Part shown: piece after piece, positions 20,785 to 33,010 of the stretch
Layout of the letters: each line of letters starts with the position of its first letter
Numbering within the stretch: position 1 is the stretch's first letter
From: Aurifilum marmelostoma
Taxonomy: Eukaryota > Ascomycota > Sordariomycetes > Diaporthales > Cryphonectriaceae
Assembly: GCA_027559495.1 (NCBI GenBank)
Contig: JAMXSV010000024.1
Location: 930,001 to 994,000, forward strand
Direction: 5' to 3'
Length of the DNA stretch: 64,000 nt
Made by a program: the position numbers and the translations under genes
Notes under the pieces: model-generated
Told to the model about the DNA's origin: nothing
The model's input: the letters and a program-made list of their open reading frames with translations, nothing else
Database searches by the model: none

Positions 20785-22996
20785 TCACATAGGCGCCTCT
20801 GGTTGCATACTAAAAGACATGTTCGCGCTTGTGGCCTCGCTCTCGGCCCTGAACGCCGCCGTACCCTGACGGCTCTGCATGTCCGACGGGACATGGGAGT
20901 TCTGCCGGCTGATCGAGTGTCGTCCGCCCTTGGCCCACCGCTGGAAGATGACCGCGTGGTTCCGGCTTCCCACAACAACACACCAGCAGCCGTCAAGACT
21001 CCATGCGACCTGTCTTCCTACAAAGGGAGGGCCCTGCAGCAGCTCTTGCCTGTGCGGCTTGATCAGCTTGTTTGGGTTGCTGGTGTCGAACCTGCTCTGC
21101 CACAGCTTGATCGTCTGCGCGTTGACCCCTTCGTTTCGCAGGATCCCCTCAACATCGAATGGGTCCTTGTGGCCGACGGGCCTCATGACGGATGCCGCAA
21201 AGGTCTTCTCGCCCTCTGGGTCCAATGGCGGGCCTAGGCCTTTCGACTTGTGATGCGCAGGCAAGAGCCAGGTAGGCTTGGTACTCTTCGCATCCGGGCC
21301 GATTCCCGGGTCGTGAAGCGAGTTGATAAAGTCCTGGTACGCTGTGAGGCGCATCATATCCCACCACATGATCTCGTTCCTGGCGTTGCAGAAGCACAGG
21401 ATCGGGTGCTGCCGGTCGACGTGGTGCAGGCTGAAGCGGAGGAAGAACTGCACGCCACAGTTTTTGGTCTCGAATTGCAGCAGTCTCTGCCACTGGCTCG
21501 GTGCGTTGGCCGGAGCGAACGCGGATCGGGTTGTCCGCGTCTGGTCGTGCGCGCTGGGCGCGGTGGATGGTGGCGGAGGAGGGTCCTCGGAATCGAAGCC
21601 CTCGATTCGCCATAGCACGATTTTCTCCTCATGGCAAGCTCTAGAAAGTATCAGGTCGCCATAGAACGCAACACTATGTGATCTTCTGTCAACTTCATGT
21701 TTAGCCTCTGTCCGAATATGTCCACTCACCAGTCAATAAGTCCGTAATGGACTTCTGAGGTTGAAAAGTGAGGGTAATGGACGACTATTGGCGTATCGAC
21801 ATGTTCTTCTGGAAGCTCAGGAATTGTCCACTGTCATCTTGATCAGCGAGATGTTCGACTCGAGGCTTACTGCCGGGCCATACTCACCAGATTGATGACC
21901 TGGTCATGCCCTGCAGACAGTAGATATCGACCAGTGTTGTGGAAAGCCTGTGCGGAGCGTCAGAGGTGTTCTGAAAGGAGATGGATCACCGTGTCAAGCC
22001 GGGTCACCTACAGCGCTGAGTAAGCTCCACGAATGTCCCTCGCCTCCCAGGAGAGAGACACAGGGCTGCCTGGCATGGACAGGATCCAGACTCCATAACC
22101 TGACCGTGGTGTCATCTGATGCGGAGGCGATGATGCGTGGGTTGTCGGGTGATGTCGCGAGATCATTAATTTCCTGCTTAGTCTCTTGGGTTAATATAGG
22201 AAATTCCATAATCATAGGTTGCTTGTATCATGACTTACGCCGCCGTGACCCACGAGTGTCTAGAGCCATGTCAGTTAGCAATATATTCCCTGAGCTGGGA
22301 ACGTGAGAAGCCCGCCCCCCTTCCTCTGTTGAGACGAACCGTGTGAAGCTTGCCATCCCTCACGTTGTAGACTTTGATCTTGGCATCGCGTCCAGCTACG
22401 CAGAGGAGGGCTCTATCTGTCTCAGCCTCTTTGGACCAACAACATGAGCAGTTCAGGGCTTCTGGCTGTGTGTTTTCGTCAGCGCCCCGAGGGCCAGCCA
22501 GGATCAGATACAAGACCACCTTTGTAACTCACATCGTCGTCCCGGATGACCCTGATGACTTCGCAGGGATTGACGTTATCTCCAGCTTGTATCAGTCGAC
22601 ATATAATCACCTGAGAAGTATTTGTCAACCAATTGAGACTTCACAGGCCAGGTTCGCCATGGCCGGGGGGGAGCGAATGTCCACGTACGTGCTTCTTGCT
22701 GACAGCAGCAAGAATTGGGTCCGACCCGACAGGATCGTAGGGATAGAACTTGACGTCGAAGAATTCTTGGGTGACATATGTCAGTATATGTGACAGTACT
22801 GAAGACCTCGTCGAGGGTCGACTCACCAGTATCTGCTTCGTCGAGACCCTTGGTAAACTTATGATCGTCCTGGCGGAGAGCAGCTTCAGCACCGGATACA
22901 ACCGTGTCACCCAGACTAACCCAGGGGACAAACCTCAAACCCAAAGGATGCACGCAGCCTGGGGAGATCCCACTCTGGATCATGTAATGGAGGCAT
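20785..22996 (-). CDS. eed: Polycomb protein EED, PRC2 WD40 subunit (apparent 1-nt frameshift in exon 1)
   Basis: WD40 propeller subunit of PRC2 that binds H3K27me3 and stimulates the methyltransferase, placing facultative heterochromatin marks. I read nine exons on minus: 22996-22827, 22765-22689, 22610-22533, 22465-22340, 22260-22240 (21 nt), 22173-22012, 21947-21888, 21830-21730 and 21673-20785. All junctions are GT-AG and join in frame. Diagnostic blocks are VKFYPYDPVGSDPILAAVSKKH, VIICRLIQAGDNVNPCEVIRVIRDDD in order, DAKIKVYNVRDGKLHT, TLVGHGG, EINDLATSPDNPRIIASASDD, TGRYLLSAGHDQVINL and HYGLIDW, all typical of EED/ESC. Exon 1 reads WDLPRLRASFGFEVCP, then needs one base dropped in a CCCC run near 22922 to continue PWVSLGDTVVSG. 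Corrected length is about 560 residues. The exon 1 start is the least certain point. Confidence 0.88.
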
Positions 22997-23313
22997 ACTG
23001 TGTAATGGTGCTGGGCGGGCCTGGCTTAGTTCATTTTGGGTGTGTCCTTTTGCTGAGATGGCGTTGCGTTGTTGATTTGATAAAACCCTGAACGCCAGTA
23101 CCCAGGGTTTCATTACTGTACTGTACTTCCCTTTTGGGACCTGTGAGGAGCGCAAGACCCCTGAGCCTCAGAACCCTGCCGAGTAAAAGTAGCCCGCTAG
23201 GCATCCCTCAACAAGCCCATCGCAGCAAGCTCAGCTCATGGGCTTTCACCTTCCTCATCAAACATCCCAACAACCTTTCCTTCACACGCATTGACAACAT
23301 TCACCAGGCAACC

Positions 23314-23574
23314 ATGTCCGGATCTTAGTAAGCTATGTTGTCGGCTCAATCCTTTTCTGGCTTCTAAAAATCCTCAAGCCACCCTTGTTTTTTGTGTTTT
23401 TTTTTCCCTCTTCCCCCCTTCTCCGTCTTGACTTTTTCCTCCAGCCACACACACGAGGCGACAACCAGCTGTGTGTGCAATAGGTACTTTGGAAGCCTAC
23501 GACGCTACATACGTCAAATGCCGCCATCCCGTGGCCCGGACGACAGAGGCCGCCTGCAATTTACGAGATGGTGA
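23314..23574 (+). CDS. Possible spliced small ORF, very tentative
   Basis: A leader-like CAAC/CATC-rich stretch ends in CAACCATGTCC, a strong fungal start context. After 14 nt (exon 23314-23327) a GTAAGC donor is followed by a pyrimidine tract and CTCCAG at 23444. Splicing gives an in-frame protein of about 47 residues, MSGSYHTHEATTSCVCNRYF and onward, stopping at 23574. It has two close cysteines and a basic C-terminal half but no known domain. Alternative acceptors exist. It might instead be a non-coding transcript. Confidence 0.22.
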
Positions 23575-26169
23575 TAGCATGCATGGTCCTGAGTATCGGG
23601 ATCGAGCCATAACATAGCTCTGCTTTCCCTTGACCCCGGACATGCTGGCGTCTCGGCCCCGTTGGGCACCAACCCTGCTCATGCAGTGTAACGACCACCC
23701 GCAAGCCACTCGGGCATAAATCGTCATATTCTTTTTCTTTTCTTTTCTTTTCTTTTTTTGCCCTAGGCTTACGTTACCGTTATGACGTCTCGAACAGCAT
23801 CGCGACAGATGGTCGGAGGTCTGATGGCATGTTTCGAGCTCGGTCAGTGTCGATCGCTGGTCAAGCACACTCCCCGTGCCTGGTTGACTCGACCTATCGC
23901 CTGCAGCAGCTGTGCAAGAGACCAAGCAGACCCTTCTTCAGCTTAGGTTGCGTCAGGCCTTGAGCCACTACGTTGCATGATATAACCATAAAGCACCAAC
24001 AATAAGAAACCCTGATATAGGACGAGGAAGGGAATGTGATTCTGCATGGTTGCTCACATGTAGCTGCGCCTGGACGTCGGAGGCACCCTTTTCCAGGCCT
24101 CTGAATCCGCGTTGCTACGACTTTTCCCCCTGCTGGCACCGATATCCACTGCTCGAGCAGATCCCAGGAATGCCGACGGGACTTGGAGATCACTACTTAT
24201 CACAGGAACATCGATCTTGTTCACGGAATTTTGATGACGATTGGCCGCGGAAGTGCCGCCCTTCTTTGGACGGAAGGACAAAGGCCAATATCATTCAGCC
24301 GCAGATAGACATGACGAGGCTGAGGGCGCAGGGCCCAGGCTCTCCACAACAGTCGTGAAGATGCCAGCAGACGCCTGGCCTATCACGAGGGGAACGCTCA
24401 CTTGAGCAGTCCTTTGACTTGATTAATATGGCGCCATGATAGATTTCCTCACAGCACCCGTTCGCGCATCGGCACTACCGTCCGCCATCCTCTCATCTCG
24501 TGGTCGGCCAGCAAAGGACGGAACACCCCGCTTTCACGACAACGGTTGCACGACAGCGGCTTGCTGGAAAGCGCCTCCGGTGGCTTCACCCTTGACAGAC
24601 CCCGGCACGACCATGCGACTATAACTGGGCCAAAAAAAAAAAAAAAAAGAGAAAAAGAAACACTGCTTGCCGGGGCGCGAGAAGAACGAAAGAAAGAAAA
24701 GAGGGCACCACCGCTTACGTATATTCTGACAGCCACAGTTTGGTTGAGAAGAAAGACCGGATGGTTCGGCTGTCAGAAACATCGCCGCGGCCCGCGAGTC
24801 TGGACGATGTACCCAGGGGTCTGGTAGCACCCCGACGAATGGCGGGCTCCCGATCTTAAGAATCCTTGTAGGGTTCTGCCCATCGTGCAGGACACCAGTC
24901 AAGGATGTTGTCAAGGATGCATCGACAAATGCAGCCCTACCTAATCTGAAGCATCAACAAACATGGGCGAGGCTGCAAGGCTGCCAATCTCGATCACACA
25001 CACACACACATCCCACGCGGATGCGTAAAGATCATCACCCTATGGGATGTGGCCGATCTGCTGGTCCTGCCCTGCAGTCCACCATCTCGAACGATCGGTG
25101 TACTGGCAAAGGGGAAGTGAGCCGAGTAAAGAAGAAAGGCGTAGAGGCCCCCCCTGTGCGACACGGACCCCTGCGCGATCGGGTGCGGAAGTGTTATTGC
25201 GAGCAGAATGGGCAAAGAGCTGTTGGCCTGTCAAATTGTTACGAGGCTGTCTCTTTATCTTAAAAGAGCACGTCACTTGTTCCTGGCAGTATTTGCACGT
25301 CAGCCCTCACGAATGATCCTCCTGCAGCGAGCTCAAGCTAGATCCACCGACACAAGATGATCCAAGCACCCCAAGATGTCCTGAGAGACGATGAAGATCA
25401 CAACTTGTTATGGTCAAGACTAGATACTGTGTATAGAGGAGCAGAGAGGGCGCTATGGTCAAACTCCAGAGGCCCCCCGGCTCACCCTGTCGTCGACCAT
25501 TCCCGATTATCACTGGCAACTGCGGTCCCAAGATGAGTACCGCAGCTCAGCCGGAAATCATCCCGTTTCCGTGTTCACACCAGTGGGGACGGTGGAGTTT
25601 TTTTTGGCTCCCTGTCAAACTGCCCATGACAGCTTCCTTCAAACAACCGCCCCCCTTCCCCAAAAATTATCGCTAGCTGCCACTGCTGCTGCAAGTTCGC
25701 AAACTCTACCTAACTTGTTGAAGCGACTTGACGGCCCACATGACATACGAGGCGGCTGGCTCCCTTGGGGGTCTCTTTTTCCTTCTCGTGCTGTGTCGCA
25801 TCTCAATTCTCTGACATGTGAGCACACATCGATATATTCTCAGAGATGGGACAGGAGGGCCTGACCCTGGATATCAGGGGTTTGACGCTAAGGGCCTTGG
25901 TACACAAGCAAGCTGATCCTATGGGTATACTACTCTGTACTGGGTGTTGTTAGGACGACGAGGGTTGGCAAGGACCGGCGAATGTTTCTTGATATGAGGA
26001 TTCCCACTTGGCAAGAGCAGGGCAATTGTTCAAAGATTGGGTCTACTTTTTTTTTTTTCCTTTCCTATCCCTCCCTCTCTTCTTGTTATCCTGCGCATGG
26101 ATCACAAGACGCTCCGGTAGGGTTCGGAGGAATTGCACAGACACCGACCAGAGTCTCTCCGAATGTCGT

Positions 26170-26208
26170 CCCTCCTCCTCCTCCTCCTCCTCCTCCTCCT
26201 CCTCCTCT
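26170..26208. repeat. CTC trinucleotide repeat
   Basis: About 13 perfect CTC units in non-coding sequence. Confidence 0.9.
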
Positions 26209-27378
26209 CCCCATGGCATCAACCCGCGCTCGACTGTGGCTTGTCGTATACCTGTGGCGGAAGTTGAGGTTGCCGACATTACTTACCTCTGCCAGTGGAC
26301 ATCAATTTAGAGTTGAAGCTAAGCCCCGGGTCGACCGGTCTCGGCTGCGTAGAATCCTGGCAGGTGCAGACACCAAGGGAAGCACAGCGGTTGGTAGCCC
26401 GCGTATGTTCGTGTGAGTGTATGTGTGTGTGTGCGTGTGTGTGCCGGGCGGGAGAATGATCATGCTACTACCTATGTATGGTAACGTAATGAATGGTACG
26501 TTATGATCTCTTTGGAGCCCATCCCCAACCCCCCTCGTTATTGCTTTTGATGGCCAAGCATGCAGCCCGTGTATGCATGTGTGAGAGGGTGGGCTCACAG
26601 ACTACATCTTCACATTGTATCTGTCTCTATTCATCTGCGAACATGGATCAGACAGTCAGACAGACAGGCAGATAGACAGACAAGAGGTCCCTTCCCTCCC
26701 CGGCATCTCAGCGATACGATGAATATTGCCATAAAGTACTTGTGTACTTCTCAAGCTATGACGAAAAGGCAATCCCACCTCGAGTAGCTCGACGCTGTCA
26801 ATACGGAGAATAACCTTGCGGCACGTAATCCGCGCCGCCGCCATGCCATGGCACAGTACAAGACAGTTAGCGGTGCACGACTGGAACCGCCTGGTCTGTC
26901 TGGTGTAGGGTACCATATTGGCGTCGCCCCGCGTCTGACCTGGGCCTGATGACCCTTTGGGGGTGGGAGTTTAGTGTGTGTACTTTGAGTGCTGTGTGTG
27001 TGTGTGTGTGTGCGTGGGTGGTGGACACCACAGTGGGCTGGCAGGGGGGGGGCCCAAGCAAGTGCGGCTGCAGGATGCGGCACCTCGTCTCCACGCCAAG
27101 AAATTGGCTGGGTGGGTGGCAGCAGAGCGGGCTGACCGGGGGCCATGACGACCTGGGCCACCCACCCAGTCCCCTCCCCCCTCCCAAAGTGAACCCTTGT
27201 CGGTACGGCGGGGCAGCGGCAGGGGAGGACAGGGGAGCCCATGGCTCTGGACCTCGAGGAGCAATGCAAAAGCACCCAGATATGTCTCTGGACGGCTTCG
27301 ACTTTTTGACATAAAACCATCACTGGTGTCCTCCTCCTCCGGGGAAGGACGGCCAGGAATTGGTCTCGAGCTTCTGAT

Positions 27379-27412
27379 CAACAACAACAACAACATCATC
27401 ATCATCATCATT
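27379..27412. repeat. AAC and ATC trinucleotide repeats
   Basis: Adjacent short AAC and ATC arrays near the beginning of the probable PAS-gene leader. Confidence 0.85.
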
Positions 27413-28740
27413 TCATCGCCATCTTCTCTTGCTCAAATTCGAGACAAGTATCCAGCACCCTCCTCCCTGATCTACCATACAAGAGGTCATCCATCACAAG
27501 CACATTGACTCTTCTATCTGCTCTGCAACCCAGCACATCATCTCTTTTTCCATCACCCCAGACTTACTGTCTGTCTCTTAGGGAAAAAAAGAGAGAGAGA
27601 TAAGTGCAGGTTCACTACGCCTCCCTGAGTTCGACAACAACAACAACAACAGTCATAAGGAGCAGCCCATCTGGTTGCAAAGTCCAATCACAGAATACTC
27701 AGCCATCCACAGTTTTGCCAGACCAACTGACGTTCAAGTTGGCATTCATCAGAGCCTCCTACAAAGTATTTTTGTGGGCGACCTATACTCTCTAGGCTCA
27801 ATCGGCCGGATGCAACACCAAACAGTCCTCCCATTGCTAGCTGTACTGGAGTTCACGATAACAACGTCAACCTGAGCGAGAATCGAGACAGGGAAAAAAA
27901 AAAAGAAAAGAGAAGAAAAACAGCTCTACTCTCTCTCCTCTCTGCCCAATGCGTTTGGTCTGACAAGAGACCAAATACCGACAGCACACCCCAAGAGGAA
28001 GAGAAGAAAGGAAAAAAAATTAAGGGCTCCTGCAGAGTTGCCGCCGCGCATCGCACGTATCGGCCCGTTTCGTCTCCCAGCTTATCAGAGCTTGGGAGTG
28101 CCAGTGAGACTCTGACCCGCTTCACGACGACATCGATGTTCTACAGAGTCCTCGTTTAGCGAGAACTGACAGGCGCCACCATCCCGTTCTGGTTCTTCAC
28201 ATCCCGCGCAATACCATCTTCTCTCGCTCTCCCTCCCTCTCTCTCTCTTACACACACACACACACCACCCACAGGCGGGGTTGACTCAAAGCAGTGACCA
28301 ACCCTCCGGCCCCACCTCTTCCTCTACTCCCATTAGCATCAACAGCTCTTGTCCCCCTCCGTCTCTCTCCCCCCCCCCCCTCCCTCTCTCCCTCTCTGCC
28401 CCGTCATCCTGTGCAAGATCGGGTCGTCATACAAACATCTCCCAGAGGGACCCGCCGCAACGGTTCTCGCGCCACTGTCAAAAGCCGGGTCGGGGCGTGA
28501 CATTTCGACTAGTCCAAAGCGCCATTGTCTTAGCCTCCTACTACTCTTTTTTTTTTTTTTTTTTTTACCTTTCGGCCTTTGGAACATTGTCCGAACACTG
28601 CCCTCTCCCTCCTGTCCCTCCTCCCACGCCACGCTCAAGCTCGGCGGGCACTGACACAGTAGATTGATCTGTCCCGAGGGTCAAGACAACGAGAAAAAAA
28701 GACCGCTGTCGTCGACGGGTATTGTGAGGTATTAGACTCA

Positions 28741-30905
28741 ATGGAGCATACATTTATGACCATACACAGTAAGTTAAATAGCACAGCTCCTATTATGGTC
28801 CATATAGCCCACACACACACACACTCTCTCTCTCTCTCTCTATGTCTCCTCCTGTCTATCTCTTCCCCATCCTTCCCACGGCAGGCGACCCCCCCCCGTG
28901 CCCCCAGCTTCACGTAGTAGTGCCTTTGCCGTAGGAGTCGAGAGAGTGGCTGCTTTGCAGAGCATGGTCTGATCATATATACCAACACCTCGCAGACTTG
29001 ACACCTGACTGCAATATTCTTTTTGCGTCAGAGTCCATCAATGACATACTGGGCTGGCGGGCAGAAGACGTCCGCGGGCGATCCGTCTTTGACTACTTCC
29101 ACCCAGACGAGGTCCCCTTTGCGAGGTCGGTCCACAGCCGGGGGATCCTCCTCGACAAGGCTGCCAGCCTGCACTATGCCAGGATCCTGTCGGTAGACGA
29201 GCAGTGGGTGAGCTGCGAGTGCTGCTTCACCGTGGTCCACGACGTGCTGGTCGCGTGCACCAGCATCTACCGCCAGGGCGCCAGGAGCGAGCGGCGGGCC
29301 ATCGAGGGCGCACAGATCCGGCGCATCTTCTCGTCCTCGCCGCGGGACCCCCGCTACCACATGCTGGAGCACCTGTCCCCCAAGTTCCAGCTGCCGCCCG
29401 TGGAGCGCGAGCCCCGGGCCGCGCTGATCCTGAACCGCTTCACGAGGAACCTCACCATCATGTTCGCCACCAACGCCGTCGCCTCGGTGCTCGGCCTGTC
29501 CCCGGAGCAGGTCAAGGACAAGAGCTTCTACCGCTGCATCCAGGAGCGGTGCCTGCCTGACGCCCTCCAGTGTCTCGAGAGCGCCAAGGCCAACGACTCG
29601 ATCGCCTACCTGCGCTTCTGGTCCAGAGACCCCAGGGAGGAGGAGGACTTTGAGGACGAGGGACAAGACGACGATGACGGCGACGGCGACGGCGACGAGC
29701 CGATGGACGACGGAGGAGGGGATGCCGGCGGCAGCAACAGCGACTCGGACGACGGGGGCGCAGCGCTGGACAGCTCGGCCGAGATCGGCCCGCGGGGGCA
29801 GAGCGGCCCGCCGATCAAGCAAGAGGACGAAGACGACAGCATGGGGTTCCTGCCCCTGGCGAGCACCAGCAGCAGCTCGGCACAGCACTCGTCCAACGGC
29901 GCCTCGAGCTCGGGCTTCAACCCGCCCCCGTACGAGCCGCCGTACACGCAGCCGTCGACCATCCCGACCGCTCCTCCTGCACACAGGCAACAGCGCCAGA
30001 CACCACGCCAACGACGGAACGCGCGCCGGCCACTTCCTCCTGTCGAGCTCGAGGCCGTCGTCTCGTGCACCTCGGACGGCCTGGTGGTGATCCTGAGACG
30101 GGCGCGGCCTCCCATCCCCGCGGCCCACCCACCGCTTGTCCTGCCGCCTTGGGACTTTGAGAACGGTCTCTTCGCCGCGCCGTGGGCACAGCAGCCCGTG
30201 CGGCCCTACGTGCCCCCGGAGATGCTCTACAACTTCCGAGCGCCCCTGCTCCCGCAGTACATGCCCCTGCGCGAGAACGTCAAGGCGGCCGGTGGGCCGC
30301 CCATCGACTACCTGATGCGGTCCATCCGCGACGTGGCCGTCTTTGCATGGGGCCTGGTCGGCATCAACGGCAACCTGGCAGCGTTTGCCCACGGCAGGCC
30401 GCTGGGCGAAGCCTCGCCTCCGGGTGGTCTGCCCATCTGGGACCCGAGAGCAACCAACTCCATCTACCAGCCGCCAGAGAACCAGGCAGCGGCGCGCTGG
30501 GCATATCTGGAGAGCAACAGCGGCAAGGGCAAGGCGCCCGAGCCGCAACAACCACAAGCACCCAGCCAGCATTCGTCACCATTCGGCCCCTCGGGAGCTG
30601 CAGCAGCAGCTGGAGCACCGACAGGCCATCACAACCCTTCCCACGGTCTGGAGGGCTATCTGCACGGAACATCGAGCTACACCACATCCGCGCAGCCCAG
30701 TGTCTACCAGCAGCAGCATACCGGCCACGCCGCCGGCCTGCCGCCGCCGTACCAGGCGCACAATCCCTTTCCCCCTGGTGCCGTGAACCAGGCCGGCATG
30801 CAGGAGCCGTGGGGAGCAGAACAGCAGCAGCAGGCAAGGGAGCCTGGTGTTGTTGCTGCGCCGCACGGCGCGCCGGGCTCTCCACGTTATGATGAGCGTA
30901 GATGA
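28741..30905 (+). CDS. Tandem PAS-domain protein, probable regulator
   Basis: Exon 1 is only 28 nt (28741-28768, MEHTFMTIH), then a 227-nt intron (GTAAGT...CGCAG) and exon 2 at 28996-30905; total 645 residues. Across the junction the protein reads MEHTFMTIHNLTPDCNILF, matching the usual N-terminus of a fungal PAS family. PAS 1 covers about 8-110 (ILGWRAEDVRGRSVFDYFHPDE). PAS 2 covers about 155-215 (RNLTIMFATNAVASVLGLSPEQVKDKSF). I do not see the flavin-attaching cysteine motif of LOV domains, so direct blue-light sensing is not indicated. An acidic stretch (about 220-250) and a long Ser/Pro/Gln-rich tail follow, with no zinc finger. This fits a sensor or transcriptional co-regulator; ligand and partners are unknown. 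The large upstream region with upstream ATGs suggests translational control. Confidence 0.85.
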
Positions 30906-31895
30906 GGAAGAGGAGGAGGATACTGAAAAGAACCACCACGATTAGGATGAGTTTTTTTTTTTTTTGTCGGTCGGGATTCTTTTTCTTTAAAAGGCATTAC
31001 TCCCAACAAGCCGGTATTGCAATGCTTCCGGTGGCTGTTGATGAGTGGTGGGGTCACGCCAGCAACACACGGCACGGCAGTAGTCTCGCCGAAGCAAGAA
31101 GATCATCATCATCATCATCATCATCATCTGCGCCAGGCATACAGCAGACTTTTGGGTATAACATAAGTGTGTTCTTTGGAGGGACAAGCTTTGTATGTAC
31201 TGTAATGGTAAGGAGGGCTCTTCTCTGTCTAGCCCTTGGAGCGCGGATGGGAAACATCTGGGTATAATGAGATTATTGATCTATGTGTATTCAACTCTTT
31301 GGACTGAGGAAAAGAATCAAAGGCTGCCATGGACGAATTTGTGCCAGGACGAAAAATGAAGGGGCATTTGTGGTTGGGAGTGTTTGGTGTGTGGACTGGC
31401 GGAGTTGGTGTTGAGGTACCTCTGTAATTATGTTGACCGACGCCAGCCTATGAAATGGAAGCAAAAGAAGACAGTAATGATATTATACCCAAAAAAAGAC
31501 AGCGGCCAATGTGTGAGAGTGAGGGGGGAAGAGAGAGAGAGAGAGATGAAAGAAGACATCCCTTGGCAGTCGTCCAGGGGGTACACATGCTAAGGGTACG
31601 TATACTGTGGGGCCACTCGTATTACATGATTGGCCAATCCCCGGCGCAGGGGTGCGAGAGCTCGCGGGAAGCTACCAGGTTGTCATCAACCTCTCTCACC
31701 AAACACGCAGCGCGCAGACGAGAAGCTGCTGCTGACCTCCCGACACCCACCTCGCATTTCCCCAACAGTGACTGGTATCGCGACGCTCCACTAGCCCTGT
31801 TTTTCTATCCAACCAAAAGAAAGAAGAGAGGAACAAGAGGCTGGAAAGGAACCACAGAAGAGAGTCGCGCGCCCCGAGCTGCCCAGACAGACAAG
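30906..31895. other. Intergenic, PAS gene to YIPF6-like gene
   Basis: Same-strand spacer of about 1 kb with an ATC repeat at 31101-31128 and a GA tract near 31530. No gene seen. Confidence 0.6.
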
Positions 31896-33010
31896 ATGGC
31901 CTCTCAAGCCCGGAGAGACGACTACCAGAACCCATCGCTCGAGGACGATGACATGATAGATCCCGATGATGGTGTGTGACAAAGTTCTCCTTTTCCTCCG
32001 CCTCCTCCTCCTCTCTGCTGTCGTGCGACTTATCCAACCACCATCATCATCTTCCGAGTGCTAACCCCCCCCCCCCCCAACACCCAGCCGACCTCAACGA
32101 TTTCGACGACCCCCTCCAGCCTTCCTCCTCGCGCGCCCCGCTGACGGGCAACATCGGCCAGTCCTCGTCGTCCTCGTCGCAGCCCCTGAACCAAGACTAC
32201 CTCTCGTCCCGCATAGGCGGCGAGGACCGGCGCGCGCCCCAGAACACAATCGACGAGTCCGTGTGGGACACGCTGCGGCGCGACCTGCTGGCCGTGTGGT
32301 CCAAGATGCGCGAGGTGCTGTGGCCGCGCTACCTCCTGGGCGGCACCATGTTCGAGTCGCCCGAGGGCCTGCGCGGCGTCTACGCGAACCTGCGCGGCGT
32401 GGGCATCAGCGGCGGCCGCGAGGAGCTGGCCGGGCTCGCGGGCCGCGTCATGGACCCCGAGGCCCTGCTCAGCCAGAACAACATGACGCCCGGCCTGCGC
32501 GACTGGGACCTGTGGGGCCCGCTCGTCTTCTGCCTGCTGCTGAGCATGCTGCTCAGCTTCAACGCCAAGCCGGAGCAGAGGGACGAGGTCTTCAGCGGCG
32601 TGTTTGCCATGGTGTGGATCGGGGAGGCCGTGGTGACCCTGCAGATCAAACTGCTGGGTGGCAACATGTGAGTATTTTTTGTGATCTTTTTTGTTTCTTT
32701 TTCGACAAGAAATGGTGACAACAGGCTGACAACTACCTCGACTGAAACAAAAAAAAACAGCTCCTTTGCCCAGAGCGTCTGCATCATCGGCTACACCCTC
32801 TTCCCGCTCGTCATCGCGGCCCTCCTCTCGGCGCTGCACATACCGCAGATCCCCCGGATTCCCGTCTACCTCGTCCTCGTCGCCTGGTCGCTGGCGGCAG
32901 GCATCAGCATCCTCGGCGGCAGCGGTGTGGTCAAGAACAGGGTCGGGCTGGCCATCTACCCCTTGTTTGTCTTCTACCTCGGCCTGGGCTGCCTGTGCTT
33001 TATCAGCTAG
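31896..33010 (+). CDS. Yip1-domain Golgi membrane protein, YIPF6/Yip4-like
   Basis: Small multispanning protein of the early secretory pathway that associates with Rab/Ypt GTPases (family role). Three exons: 31896-31971, 32088-32667 and 32761-33010, all GT-AG and in phase, 301 residues. The N-terminal 110 residues are acidic and Ser-rich and cytosolic. The Yip1 domain starts around TIDESVWDTLRRDLLAVWSKM, then WDLWGPLVFCLLLSMLLSF, a second segment (VFAMVWIGEAVVTLQIKLLGG), FAQSVCIIGYTLFPLVIAALL, YLVLVAWSLAAGISILGG and a final helix ending at FIS. The FAQSVCIIGY block is the strongest family mark. The second intron lies exactly between GGNI and SFAQ. It converges with the complex I gene downstream. 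Confidence 0.9.

Larger units (their letters stand above)
22997..28740. other. Gene-poor 5.7-kb region between EED and the PAS gene
   Basis: It starts as the EED promoter and ends as the probable long leader of the PAS gene. It holds only short frames without domains, plus a CTC repeat (26170-26208), GT/CA repeats near 26420-26450 and 26990-27012, AAC/ATC repeats (27379-27412), GA/CT/CA tracts and T/A runs. A possible two-exon small gene begins at 23314 (listed separately). From about 27.4 kb the sequence becomes rich in CATC/CTT with several upstream ATGs, as in a fungal 5' UTR. I saw no transposon protein. Confidence 0.5.

Noticed and set aside
26751..27323. Minus-strand 190-codon frame in the gene-poor region
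   Set aside because: Includes GT-repeat translation and mixed composition; no domain or start context.
28996..29650. LOV-type photoreceptor in the PAS protein
   Set aside because: The cysteine-containing flavin-binding motif of LOV domains is not visible in either PAS domain.
29028..30572. Minus-strand 514-codon frame across the PAS gene
   Set aside because: Antisense of GC-rich coding sequence; Arg/Gly/Val-rich with no domain, while the plus frame has two PAS domains.
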